Assembly (NCBI RefSeq): GCF_001613425.1
Contig: NZ_BDCI01000029.1
Location: 1 to 64,000, forward strand
Source: Nocardia vulneris
GTDB lineage: Bacteria; Actinomycetota; Actinomycetes; Mycobacteriales; Mycobacteriaceae
Reading direction: 5' to 3'
DNA: 64,000 nt
Shown here: in pieces, positions 42,121 through 50,180 of the stretch
How the letters are laid out: each line of letters opens with the position of its first letter
Numbering within the stretch: the stretch's first letter is position 1
The notes under the pieces: generated by a model
Seen by the model: only the letters and a program-made list of their open reading frames with translations
The model's database searches: none
Told to the model about the DNA's origin: nothing
Position numbers and translations under genes: made by a program

Positions 42121-43263
42121 TTATTTGCCTCCTTCGTTCAGCGTGACCGGGCTCGGCGCGTAGCCCGCACCGGTCACGTCGGTGCCACCGGACTTCAGCA
42201 GTTCCAGTGCCTTGGTGACGTATTCGTTCGTGTACGCGCTCGCGTCCGGGTCCTTCTTCAGGACTGTGACGCCCTCCTGGTTCTTGGTGTCCTTGGCGAT
42301 CTGCACCGTGCGATCCCACGCGGCCTTGTCCACCATGCCGATGCCCGCTGGCGAGGGCCAGATCAGCTTGTTCACCTCGTTGATCTGCCACTGCTGGTGG
42401 GAAGCGCCCAGGGTGCTGCCCGCGGCGACGGTGATGTCACGGCACTTGTCGACGTTGTCGCGGCAGAAGGCCCAGCCCTTCAGCGACGCCGCGACGAATT
42501 TCGTGGTCTGCTCCTGATATTTCGGGTCCTGCAACTTCTCGGTGTTGGCCCAGATCGCGTCCTGCAGCATCGCGACGCCCTGCTCGTTCCAGTCGATGGT
42601 GGTGAAATCGTCTGCGGTGTAGAGCTTTCCGGTCGCCGGGTTCTTCGTCTCCAGCAGCTGGGCGTACTCGTTGTACGACATGGCCTGGGCAGCGGCGATG
42701 TCCTTGGCGAGGAAGGCGTTCATATCGAACTGCTGCTGCACCAGTTTGACGTCCTTCGCCGGGTCGATGCCCGCCTTGGTCATGCCCGCGAACAGCTCGA
42801 ACTCGTTGCCGTAGCCCCAGTTTCCGACCGTCTTGCCGCGCAGCGCGGCGGGGCCGGCGATGTTCTCCGACTTGAACGACACCTGTTTGGTGCCCGAGCG
42901 CTGGAAGATCTGCGCGACCTCGGTGATGCCCGCGCCCGCCTCGCGGGAGGCGAGCGCCTTGGGCACCCAGGCGATCGCGTAGTCGGCCTGTCCCTGCGCC
43001 AGCACGGTCTGTGGCACGATATCCGTTCCGCCGTCCAGGATTTCGACCGACAAGCCCTGCTCGGTGTAGAAGCCCTGATCGACCGCGGCCAGATAGCCGG
43101 CGAACTGGCCCTGTTTGAACCACTGCAACTGCAGCCGGACCTTGGTGCGGCCGTCGGCCGTGGTGGTCGAGCCGCCGTCGGTGGTGCTGCAGCCGGTCAG
43201 CGCGGCCGCGGCCAGGGTGACCAGCGCGAGACAGGCACGGAATCGCTTGGTGGATCGGGTCAT
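42121..43263 (-). CDS. ABC transporter substrate-binding lipoprotein (NMT1/SsuA-like)
   Basis: 380-residue lipoprotein: signal peptide with lipobox LTGC (about residues 22-25), then an NMT1/THI5-like binding domain (VRLQLQWFKQGQFAGYLAAVDQGFY, LSVEILDGGTDIVPQTVLAQGQADYAIAW). The QLQWFKQGQFAGY pattern is shared with binding proteins for pyrimidine-type ligands and thiamine precursors. The ATG overlaps the permease stop (ATGA). In this operon the ligand is probably a pyrimidine, hydantoin or ureido compound (inference). Confidence 0.87.
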   Translation of the reverse strand: MTRSTKRFRACLALVTLAAAALTGCSTTDGGSTTTADGRTKVRLQLQWFKQGQFAGYLAAVDQGFYTEQGLSVEILDGGTDIVPQTVLAQGQADYAIAWVPKALASREAGAGITEVAQIFQRSGTKQVSFKSENIAGPAALRGKTVGNWGYGNEFELFAGMTKAGIDPAKDVKLVQQQFDMNAFLAKDIAAAQAMSYNEYAQLLETKNPATGKLYTADDFTTIDWNEQGVAMLQDAIWANTEKLQDPKYQEQTTKFVAASLKGWAFCRDNVDKCRDITVAAGSTLGASHQQWQINEVNKLIWPSPAGIGMVDKAAWDRTVQIAKDTKNQEGVTVLKKDPDASAYTNEYVTKALELLKSGGTDVTGAGYAPSPVTLNEGGK

Positions 43264-44048
43264 CGGGTTCTCCAGAGGGTGGTGCGGGGTCTGCGGGTCA
43301 GTTGTTCGAGGAGCAGTACGGCAGCGAGGAACAGCAGGCCGACGAGCATCGCGCCGACCACGTAGGCCCACGCGCGCGGGTAGGCGGTATTGGCGGCGGC
43401 CGAGGTGATCCGGCTACCGAGCCCGTTCTGCAGGCCGCCGAAATACTCGGCGATGACGGCCGCGATCACCGCGCCGGGCGCGGCGATGCGCAGCCCGGTG
43501 AACAGGTGCGGCAGCGCCGCGGGCAGCCGGACCGTGCGGGTGACCTGCCAGCCGCCCGCCGCGTACGAAGTCATCAGGTCGGTGTGCACCTGCGGCACCT
43601 GACGCAGGCCGCGCGCCGTGCTGACGAACATCGGGAAGAACACGACGATGGTGACGACCATCCGGCGCGGAGTGTCGGTCGTCGTCGAGTACATCGAATT
43701 CAGCAGGGGCGCAAGGGCGACGATCGGCACCGCGGCCGCTGCGGCGGCGAGCGGTGTGAGCAGGCCGTCCACCAGCTGGAACCGCACGGCGAACATGGCG
43801 GCGACGATGCCGAGCACGCCGCCGACCAGCAGGCCGAGCAGCGCGTTGGTGCCGGTCGCGGTCGACGCGTCGAGGATGCGGTCGAAGTTCCCGGTGAACT
43901 CGCTCGCGATCGCGCTCGGCGCGGGCAACAGGAACGAGGGCACCCCGGCCACGGTGGTGAGCAATTGCCACAGCAGCAATCCGGCGAGGCCGAACAGCAA
44001 CGGCGGCAACACCATTCGCCACGGCAGCAGCGACTTCCAGGACGTCAT
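43260..44048 (-). CDS. ABC transporter permease (SsuC-like) 1
   Basis: 262-residue inner-membrane permease with about six hydrophobic segments. The EAA-type coupling loop reads YAAGGWQVTRTVRLPAALPHLFTGLRIAAPGAVIAAVIAEYFGG; MVVTIVVFFPMFVSTARGLRQV is also characteristic. It overlaps the ATPase gene by four bases at its start and the lipoprotein gene by four at its end. Confidence 0.88.
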   Translation of the reverse strand: MTSWKSLLPWRMVLPPLLFGLAGLLLWQLLTTVAGVPSFLLPAPSAIASEFTGNFDRILDASTATGTNALLGLLVGGVLGIVAAMFAVRFQLVDGLLTPLAAAAAAVPIVALAPLLNSMYSTTTDTPRRMVVTIVVFFPMFVSTARGLRQVPQVHTDLMTSYAAGGWQVTRTVRLPAALPHLFTGLRIAAPGAVIAAVIAEYFGGLQNGLGSRITSAAANTAYPRAWAYVVGAMLVGLLFLAAVLLLEQLTRRPRTTLWRTR

Positions 44049-44953
44049 CGCACGTCCCGCCCCGCGACGGCACCGGTATCGCCCGACCCGCCGCGCAGCG
44101 CCTCCCGTACCGCGGCCACCGCCTCGAAAAACGCCGCGCTGGAACGCACGTCGTCGGCGGCCGCGGCGGCGTCGCGGCGGCCCCAGCCGCCGGTCGGCAC
44201 GATCTCGGTGATCCGGCCCGGCCGCGGTGACATCACCACCACCCGATCGGACAGGAACACCGCCTCCGGGATGGAATGCGTCACGAACACCACCGCCGCC
44301 TCGGTCTCCCCCGCGATCCGCAGCAACTCGGTCTGCATCCGCTCCCGTGTCATCTCGTCGAGCGCGCCGAACGGTTCGTCCATCAGCAGCAGCGACGGCT
44401 TGGGCGCCAGCGCCCGCACGATCGCGACCCGCTGCTGCATGCCCCCGGACAGCTCGGCGGGATAGCGCTTGGCGAACTCGCTCAGCCCGGCCATCTCGAG
44501 CAGTTCCGCACTGCGCGAACGGCGTTCACCGCGCGGCACCTTGTGCAATTCGAGCGGCAGTTCGACATTGGCCTGCACGGTGCGCCAGTCGAGCAGGCCG
44601 GACTGCTGGAACGCGATGCCGTAGTCCTGATCCAACCGGGCCTGCCGCGCGCTCTTGCCGTGCACCGTCACGGTGCCGCTGGTCGGCTGCTCCAGGTCGG
44701 CGACGATCCGCAGCAGGGTCGACTTACCACAGCCGGACGGGCCGATCAGCGAAACGAATTCGCCCGCGGCGACGGTGAGCGAGACGTCCGAGAGCGCGGT
44801 GACCGAGCCCGCCGCGAAGATCTTGCCCACATGCCCGAGTTCGACCGCGGCGAGCCGCTGGGTGGCCGGTCCGGCGAGATCGGCGGCACCCACCTGCTCG
44901 TCCGCCGGGTCCGGCGCCGCGGTGGCGACGGCCGGTCTTGCTTTGGCGGTCAA
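44045..44953 (-). CDS. ABC transporter ATP-binding protein (SsuB-like)
   Basis: 302-residue ATPase. Walker A LIGPSGCGKSTLL, Q-loop IAFQQSGLLDW, signature LSGGMQQRVAIVRAL, Walker B LLLMDEPFGALDE and the switch FVTHSIPEAVFLSDRV are intact. The start is taken as the TTG at 44953 because AGGAGG lies six bases upstream; an in-frame ATG at 44983 has no such signal. The first 30 residues form a Pro/Ala-rich extension. Confidence 0.9.
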   Translation of the reverse strand: MTAKARPAVATAAPDPADEQVGAADLAGPATQRLAAVELGHVGKIFAAGSVTALSDVSLTVAAGEFVSLIGPSGCGKSTLLRIVADLEQPTSGTVTVHGKSARQARLDQDYGIAFQQSGLLDWRTVQANVELPLELHKVPRGERRSRSAELLEMAGLSEFAKRYPAELSGGMQQRVAIVRALAPKPSLLLMDEPFGALDEMTRERMQTELLRIAGETEAAVVFVTHSIPEAVFLSDRVVVMSPRPGRITEIVPTGGWGRRDAAAAADDVRSSAAFFEAVAAVREALRGGSGDTGAVAGRDVR

Positions 44954-45173
44954 TGGATACCTCCTGAAAAGCTGCCTGCCCATCCGTGCAGGCGGTGATG
45001 ACGGTGTGTCGACTCCGGGTCGAATACTCTGGTGCCCAAGGACATCGGCTGCTCGCAGGGCACGTTCAGGCCGGCCGACCGGCTGTTCCGCGGCGGTCGG
45101 TTGTGCTCCTGACCGACAGGGCAGACGATCGGCGACGGCACCACCCTGGCGGGTCGATGCCGGACAACGCCGA

Positions 45174-46055
45174 TCATCGGCCGGACTTCCTGGCGTCGAC
45201 CGAACCGGGCGGCCGGCTGTAGCGGCGCAGCGTCCATTCGGCGAGGCCGACGACGGCGGTGATCACGACGCCGAGCAGGGCCGCGGCCAGCACGGCCGCG
45301 TACAGCCGCGCAGCATCACCGGTGGCCTGCTGGGCGAACACGATGATCTGGCGGCCGATGCCGCCTGCGGTGCCGGTGGAGATCTCGGCGACGACCGCGC
45401 CGATCACCGAGGCCGCCGCGGCCAATCGCAGCGCAGGCAGCAGATGCGGTACGGCGGCGGGAAAACGCAAGCGCACCAATGTTTCCCACCAGCCGGCCGA
45501 ATAGCTGTGCAGCAGCTCCACCGACGCCTTCGACGGGGCCTGCAAGCCGCGCAGCATGCCGACCGCCACCGGGAAGAACGCCAGATAGGACGCGATCACC
45601 GCGATGCTCATCCACGGCCGCCACGGTTCGCCCGCGATCACGATCTTGCCGCCCCAGCCCGCCACCAGCGGCGCCAGGGCGATCAACGGAACCGTCTGCG
45701 ACACAATGATGTAGGGCAGCAGCCCGCGCTCGACCCAGGCGAAGCGCTGCATCAGCACCGCGAGCAGCACCCCGACCACCGCCCCGATCGCCAGCGCGAG
45801 CAACGCGAGTCCCAATGTGAATCCCGCTGTGCGCAACAATGTTCCGCCGACCGTGCCGGTGCCGTCGCGCTCGCCGAGCACCGTCACCACCGACCACACA
45901 TGCGGCAGCGCGCCGTCACCCGTGCGCGGCAGGATCCGCTGCTCGCCGATGCTCACCCCGCGTTCGGGCACCGCGAACTTGACCAGCTCCCATACCCCGA
46001 CGACCAGGAGGAACACGGCTACCGCATAGCCGGTCCGCACCCAACGACCCCTCAT
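45174..46055 (-). CDS. ABC transporter permease (SsuC-like) 2
   Basis: 293-residue permease of the same family as 43260-44048; coupling loop SYSAGWWETLVRLRFPAAVPHLLPALRLAAAASVIGAVVAEI. Two different permeases suggest a heterodimeric channel. The product has a long periplasmic lead after the first helix (RGVSIGEQRILPRTGDG). A gap of 220 bases (44954-45173) separates it from the ATPase gene; the gap contains small dyads (e.g. 45075-45081/45094-45100) but no gene, and may hold an internal terminator or promoter. Confidence 0.86.
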   Translation of the reverse strand: MRGRWVRTGYAVAVFLLVVGVWELVKFAVPERGVSIGEQRILPRTGDGALPHVWSVVTVLGERDGTGTVGGTLLRTAGFTLGLALLALAIGAVVGVLLAVLMQRFAWVERGLLPYIIVSQTVPLIALAPLVAGWGGKIVIAGEPWRPWMSIAVIASYLAFFPVAVGMLRGLQAPSKASVELLHSYSAGWWETLVRLRFPAAVPHLLPALRLAAAASVIGAVVAEISTGTAGGIGRQIIVFAQQATGDAARLYAAVLAAALLGVVITAVVGLAEWTLRRYSRPPGSVDARKSGR

Positions 46056-46366
46056 CGAACCTCGCTCACATACTCGCGCAGCCGGTTTCGGCCCGACCCG
46101 ATCCGCCGGTCACCGATCAGGGACGGCAACCCACACATTCCCGTCGGCACCGCGCGCCTTCGTACCGCCGTCCCCGCGCAACGGCCGCCCGCCCGGCGGG
46201 GACGAAGACCGCCGCCGGACAGCGCCGATCCCCGGCCGGACGGGTGGCCGCGCCCACCGCACCGGTGCGCGACTCCGCCGACGCCGATCACCCGCACCGC
46301 AGATGTACTCGAACCGGCGCGCACCGGGTAGCCCGCGGACCGCTCAGCGGACCACGGCGACATCAA
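46052..46366 (-). CDS. Possible 104-residue protein filling the LLM-permease gap (doubtful)
   Basis: Open frame beginning ATGATG; it overlaps the LLM gene stop by four bases (ATGA) and its own stop overlaps the permease ATG. This is exact operon-style coupling at both ends. The sequence, however, is Arg/Gly/Ser-rich and low in structure (GGVAHRCGGRGHPSGRGSA), as expected of chance translation in GC-rich DNA, and I recognise no family. If it is not a gene, 46056-46362 is a 307-base spacer with nothing else seen. Confidence 0.25.
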   Translation of the reverse strand: MMSPWSAERSAGYPVRAGSSTSAVRVIGVGGVAHRCGGRGHPSGRGSALSGGGLRPRRAGGRCAGTAVRRRAVPTGMCGLPSLIGDRRIGSGRNRLREYVSEVR

Positions 46367-47397
46367 GCGCCCTCCGTGGCGGTCACCGGATGCACCAGCC
46401 GGGGCAGCACCGATTCGCCATAGGCCTCGAGCGTGGCCGTCTTCGCATCGTGCTGCAGATACACCGCGAACTGATCGACGCCGAGTTTCTCCAGTTCGCG
46501 CAGCCGGGCCAGCTGATCATCGGGCGTGCCGAGCAGGCAGAAACGGTCCACGATGGCATCGGGAACGAACTCCGCGTGCGTGTTGCCCGCGCGCCCGTGC
46601 TGGTTGTAGTCGTAACCCTGCCTGCCCGCGATGTATTCGGTGAGCGCGGCCGGAACATCGCTGCCCGTCCCGTATTTCGCGACGATATCGGCGACGTGGT
46701 TGCCCACCATGCCGCCGAACCACCGGCACTGCTCGCGGGCGTGCGCCAGCGCGGCCGCCGACCCGTCGGTGACGTAAGCCGGTGCGGCGACACAGATCCG
46801 CACCGCGTCCGGATCGCGACCGGCCCGTTCGGCGGCGGCACGCACCCGGGCGATGGTCCACGCCGTGATATCCGGGTCGGCCAGCTGCAGGATGAATCCG
46901 TCGGCCGCCTCGCCGGTGAGATCCAGTGCGCGCGGACCATATCCGGCCACCCACACCTCGAGCCGGGAACTCGCGGCCCAGGGGAAACGCACGATGGTGT
47001 CGTCCACCCGGGCGCTGCGCCCGTTGCCGAGTTCCCGGATCACCTCGATGGCTTCGCGCAACGTCGCCAGGTTGCTCGGTTTGCCACCGAGCGTGCGGAC
47101 CGCCGAATCGCCGCGGCCGATCCCGCACACGGTGCGGTTGCCGAACATGTCGTTCAACGTGGCGAAGGTGGACGCGGTCACCGTCCAGTCCCTGGTGGCC
47201 GGGTTGGTCACCATCGGGCCGACGACGACCTTCCTGGTGGCCGCCAGGATCTGGCTGTAGATGACGTAGGGCTCCTGCCACAGCAGATGGGAATCGAAGG
47301 TCCAGACGTGGGAGAAGCCGTGCGTTTCGGCCTGCCGGGCCAGTTCGACCACCCGGGAGGCGGGCGGCGTGCATTGCAGCACCACACCGATGTCCAT
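46363..47397 (-). CDS. LLM-class flavin/F420-dependent oxidoreductase (TIGR03842-like)
   Basis: 344-residue TIM-barrel oxidoreductase of the luciferase-like family. Typical segments: MDIGVVLQCTPPASRVVELARQAE, SHVWTFDSHLLWQEPYVI, VVVGPMVTNPATRDWTVTAS, FGNRTVCGIGRGDSAVR, LEVWVAGYGPRALDLTGEAADGFILQ. Family membership resembles TIGR03842, close to methylene-tetrahydromethanopterin reductase, so F420 is the likely cofactor. It lies between dihydropyrimidinase and the transporter, implying a redox step on the same nitrogen compound. Confidence 0.85.
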   Translation of the reverse strand: MDIGVVLQCTPPASRVVELARQAETHGFSHVWTFDSHLLWQEPYVIYSQILAATRKVVVGPMVTNPATRDWTVTASTFATLNDMFGNRTVCGIGRGDSAVRTLGGKPSNLATLREAIEVIRELGNGRSARVDDTIVRFPWAASSRLEVWVAGYGPRALDLTGEAADGFILQLADPDITAWTIARVRAAAERAGRDPDAVRICVAAPAYVTDGSAAALAHAREQCRWFGGMVGNHVADIVAKYGTGSDVPAALTEYIAGRQGYDYNQHGRAGNTHAEFVPDAIVDRFCLLGTPDDQLARLRELEKLGVDQFAVYLQHDAKTATLEAYGESVLPRLVHPVTATEGA

Positions 47398-47449
47398 GCG
47401 GCACGCTCCGTTTCGAAGTCGGATGCGGCTGGGCGGGCCAGCCGCGGAA

Positions 47450-48871
47450 TCAGATCAGGTTCTGCGACAGCGCGCGTTTGACGAACCGGCCGTGCCCGGC
47501 ACTGCCCCGATACTCGCCGGCGTCGACGATCACCCGGCCGCGCGACAGCACGGTATCGACGTGACCGTCGATCTCGAACCCCTCGTACGCCGAATAATCC
47601 ATGTTCATGTGATGGGTCTTGCCGAGCCCGATGCTGGTGTGCCCGTTCGGGTCATAGATCACGATGTCGGCGTCCGCACCCGGGCTGATCACGCCCTTGC
47701 GCGGGTACATGCCGAACATGCGCGCGGGCGTGGTGCAGCAGACCTCGACCCAGCGTTCCAGCGAGATCCGGCCGCTCTTGACGCCCTGGAACATCAGATC
47801 CATCCGGTGCTCGACGCCGCCGATCCCGTTCGGGATCTTGCTGAAATCGCCGACGCCCATTTCCTTCTGGTCCTTCATGCAGAACGGGCAGTGATCGGTG
47901 CTGACCGTGGTCACGTCACCGGTGCGCAGGTAGCGCCACAGCTCGTCCTGATGACCCTCCGCCCTGGCCCGCAGCGGCGTCGAGCACACCCATTTGGCGC
48001 CCTCGAAACCCGGTGCGCCCAACTGCTCTTCGAGCGAGAGGTACAGATATTGCGGACACGTCTCGCCGAACACGTTCTGGCCGTTGCCGCGTGCGGTCGC
48101 GATCTGCTCCAGCGCCTGCTTCGCCGACACGTGCACCACGTAGAGCGGCGCACCGGTCAACTGCGCCAACATGATCGCGCGATGGGTCGCCTCCTCCTCC
48201 ATCTGCCACGGCCGGCTGGTCCCGTGGAAGTACGGGGCGGTGTCGCCGCGGGCGATGGCCTGCTCGACCAGCACGTCGATGGCGATCCCGTTCTCCGCGT
48301 GCATCATCAACAGCGCGCCGAGATCGCCCGCCGCCTGCATGGCGCGCAGGATCTGGCCGTCGGTGGAATAGAAGACGCCCGGATAGGCCATGAACAGCTT
48401 GAAACTGGTGACACCCTCCGACACCAGTTCGCTCATCCCCTCGAGGGATTCGTCGTTCACCTCGCCGATGATCTGGTGGAAGCCGTAGTCGACGGCGCAC
48501 TTGCCGCCCGCCTTCTGATGCCAGGCGCCGAGCGTGTCCTGCAACCGCTCCCCCGGCGTCTGCACCACGAAATCGACGATCGTGGTGGTGCCGCCCCAGG
48601 CGGCCGCGCGGGTGCCGGTCTCGAACGTGTCCGAGGCCTCGGTGCCGCCGAACGGCATCTGCATGTGCGTATGCCCGTCCACGCCACCGGGAATCACGTA
48701 CTTGCCGGTCGCGTCGAGGACGATATCGGCGGTCGCGGCGAGGTCCGCGCCGAGGATCGTGGTGCCGGGTTGCAGTACGGCGGCGATGGTTTCGCCGTCC
48801 ACCAGCACATCGAGCAGTTGCGAACCGGTGGCCGAGACCACCGTGCCGCCGTGGATGAATGTCAGCGTCAT
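47450..48871 (-). CDS. hydA: Dihydropyrimidinase / D-hydantoinase
   Basis: 473-residue amidohydrolase that opens 5,6-dihydropyrimidine or hydantoin rings to N-carbamoyl amino acids. Metal ligands are in VDGHTHMQMPFGG, the carboxylated Lys in SFKLFMAYPG (about residue 150), His in LLMMHAENG and VVHVSAKQALE, and Asp in TVSTDHCPF. The ATG at 48871 begins MTLTFIHGGTVVSA, the family start; the upstream in-frame codons overlap the preceding gene. The product is the substrate of the next-upstream enzyme, beta-ureidopropionase. Confidence 0.93.
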   Translation of the reverse strand: MTLTFIHGGTVVSATGSQLLDVLVDGETIAAVLQPGTTILGADLAATADIVLDATGKYVIPGGVDGHTHMQMPFGGTEASDTFETGTRAAAWGGTTTIVDFVVQTPGERLQDTLGAWHQKAGGKCAVDYGFHQIIGEVNDESLEGMSELVSEGVTSFKLFMAYPGVFYSTDGQILRAMQAAGDLGALLMMHAENGIAIDVLVEQAIARGDTAPYFHGTSRPWQMEEEATHRAIMLAQLTGAPLYVVHVSAKQALEQIATARGNGQNVFGETCPQYLYLSLEEQLGAPGFEGAKWVCSTPLRARAEGHQDELWRYLRTGDVTTVSTDHCPFCMKDQKEMGVGDFSKIPNGIGGVEHRMDLMFQGVKSGRISLERWVEVCCTTPARMFGMYPRKGVISPGADADIVIYDPNGHTSIGLGKTHHMNMDYSAYEGFEIDGHVDTVLSRGRVIVDAGEYRGSAGHGRFVKRALSQNLI

Positions 48872-48887
48872 GGGAACGTCACCGGCC

Positions 48888-49724
48888 TCAGGGCGCCACC
48901 AGCGGGCCATAGGCGTCGGGCCTGCGGTCGCGATAGAACGCCCACCGGTCGCGCACCGTCTTGATCAGGTCCAGGTCGAGGTCGCGGATGACCAGCTCCG
49001 GATCGGTATCGGAGGCGACCTCCCCGACGAACTTGCCCTCCGGATCGACGAAATAGCTGGTGCCGTAGAAGTCGTCGTCGCCGTACTCCTCGATGCCGAC
49101 CCGGTTGATCGCGCCGATGTAGTACTCGTTCGCCACCGCCGACGCGGGCTGCTCCAGCTTCCACAGGTAAGCCGACAAGCCGCGCGAGGTCGCCGACGGA
49201 TTGAACACGATCTCGGCGCCCGCCAAGCCCAGCGCGCGCCAGCCCTCCGGGAAATGCCGGTCGTAACAGATATAGACGCCGACCTTGCCGACCGCGGTGT
49301 CGAACACCGGCCAGCCCACATTGCCCGGACGGAAGTAGAACTTCTCCCAGAAGCCGTTGACATGCGGAATATGATGTTTGCGGTACTTGCCGAGATACGT
49401 GCCGTCGGCGTCGATCACCGCCGCGGTGTTGTACAGCAGGCCCGGCTGTTCCTGCTCGTACACCGGCAGGACCATCACCATGCCCAATTCCCTTGCCAGC
49501 GCGGCGAATCGGTCCGTGGTCGGACCCGGCACCGACTCCGCGTACTCGTAGAACTTCGCATCCTGCAACTGGCAGAAGTACGGGCCGTAGAACAACTCCT
49601 GGAAGCAGATCACCTTCGCGCCCTGCGCGGCCGCCTGCCGTGCGTAATCCTCGTGCGCTTTGATCATGGACTCTTTGTCGCCGGTCCAGTTGGTCTGGAC
49701 GAGCGCCGCTCGAACGATTCCCAT
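48888..49724 (-). CDS. Beta-ureidopropionase / N-carbamoyl amino acid amidohydrolase (nitrilase superfamily)
   Basis: 278-residue enzyme hydrolysing N-carbamoyl-beta-amino acids to the amino acid, CO2 and ammonia. The Glu-Lys-Cys triad is visible: ICFQELFYGPYF, GKYRKHHIP and VYICYDRHFPEGWRALG. Length is normal for plant-type or bacterial N-carbamoylputrescine/ureidopropionate amidohydrolases. First gene of the operon, with GlnR-like boxes just upstream and TATAAC as possible -10 near 49730. Confidence 0.91.
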   Translation of the reverse strand: MGIVRAALVQTNWTGDKESMIKAHEDYARQAAAQGAKVICFQELFYGPYFCQLQDAKFYEYAESVPGPTTDRFAALARELGMVMVLPVYEQEQPGLLYNTAAVIDADGTYLGKYRKHHIPHVNGFWEKFYFRPGNVGWPVFDTAVGKVGVYICYDRHFPEGWRALGLAGAEIVFNPSATSRGLSAYLWKLEQPASAVANEYYIGAINRVGIEEYGDDDFYGTSYFVDPEGKFVGEVASDTDPELVIRDLDLDLIKTVRDRWAFYRDRRPDAYGPLVAP

Positions 49725-49749
49725 GCTTTGTTATACTTCACTCCCGACC

Positions 49750-49796
49750 AATTCGGTTGTGTTACAGAATTGCGGAAACAATTTCGTTGCCGTAAA
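49750..49796 (-). promoter_or_regulatory. Candidate pair of GlnR-like boxes before the pyrimidine operon
   Basis: On the minus strand, GTAAC-n6-GAATT occupies 49765-49750 and TTTAC-n6-GAAAT occupies 49796-49781. The actinobacterial GlnR consensus is GTnAC-n6-GAAAC; the first a-half is perfect, the others have one or two mismatches. Position (26-72 bases before the start) and the operon's role in releasing ammonia make nitrogen control plausible; this is inference. Confidence 0.4.
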
Positions 49797-49906
49797 CCTT
49801 CCCCCTCGGCCCCCACCCCCAACGCAGAATGACCATGTGAGCAAGCCGAACCCACCCTCCACCCCCCACACGGTTCCACACGCGGGTTCGCGGTCAGGGA
49901 GGTGCG

Positions 49907-50086
49907 ATGTGGCGGTCGGCGGGTCGGTGACGTGCCGTGTGGCAGTTGACAGGTCGGCGACGTGCGGTGTGCCAGTTGGCGGATCGGCGACCTGCCGTGT
50001 GCCAGTTGGCGGGTCGGCGACCTGCCGTGTGCCAGTTGGCGGATCAGCGACGTGCCGTGTGCCAGTTGCCCGATCAACGACGTGCG
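49907..50086. repeat. Six tandem 30-bp repeats
   Basis: Six head-to-tail units at 49907, 49937, 49967, 49997, 50027 and 50057, each centred on a GCCAGTTGGC-like core followed by a GGATCGGCGAC-like part. Units 3 to 5 are almost identical; units 1, 2 and 6 are degenerate. A stray partial copy lies near 50128-50170. No spacers, so not a CRISPR array. Confidence 0.9.
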
Positions 50087-50180
50087 ATGCGCCGGTGCGG
50101 CGGTACCCCGGCTGTCCGCGCCGGTCACCAGTTGACATGTCGGCGACGTACGATGCGCCAGTTGGCGGGCGGCGGCAGCC

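Noticed and set aside
44954..45173. Possible riboswitch between the second permease and the ATPase gene of the pyrimidine operon.
   Set aside because: Small dyads are present, but I could not match the core of a TPP, pyrimidine, guanidine or other known riboswitch.
49907..50086. CRISPR array.
   Set aside because: The 30-bp units abut directly without variable spacers, and no cas genes occur in the window.
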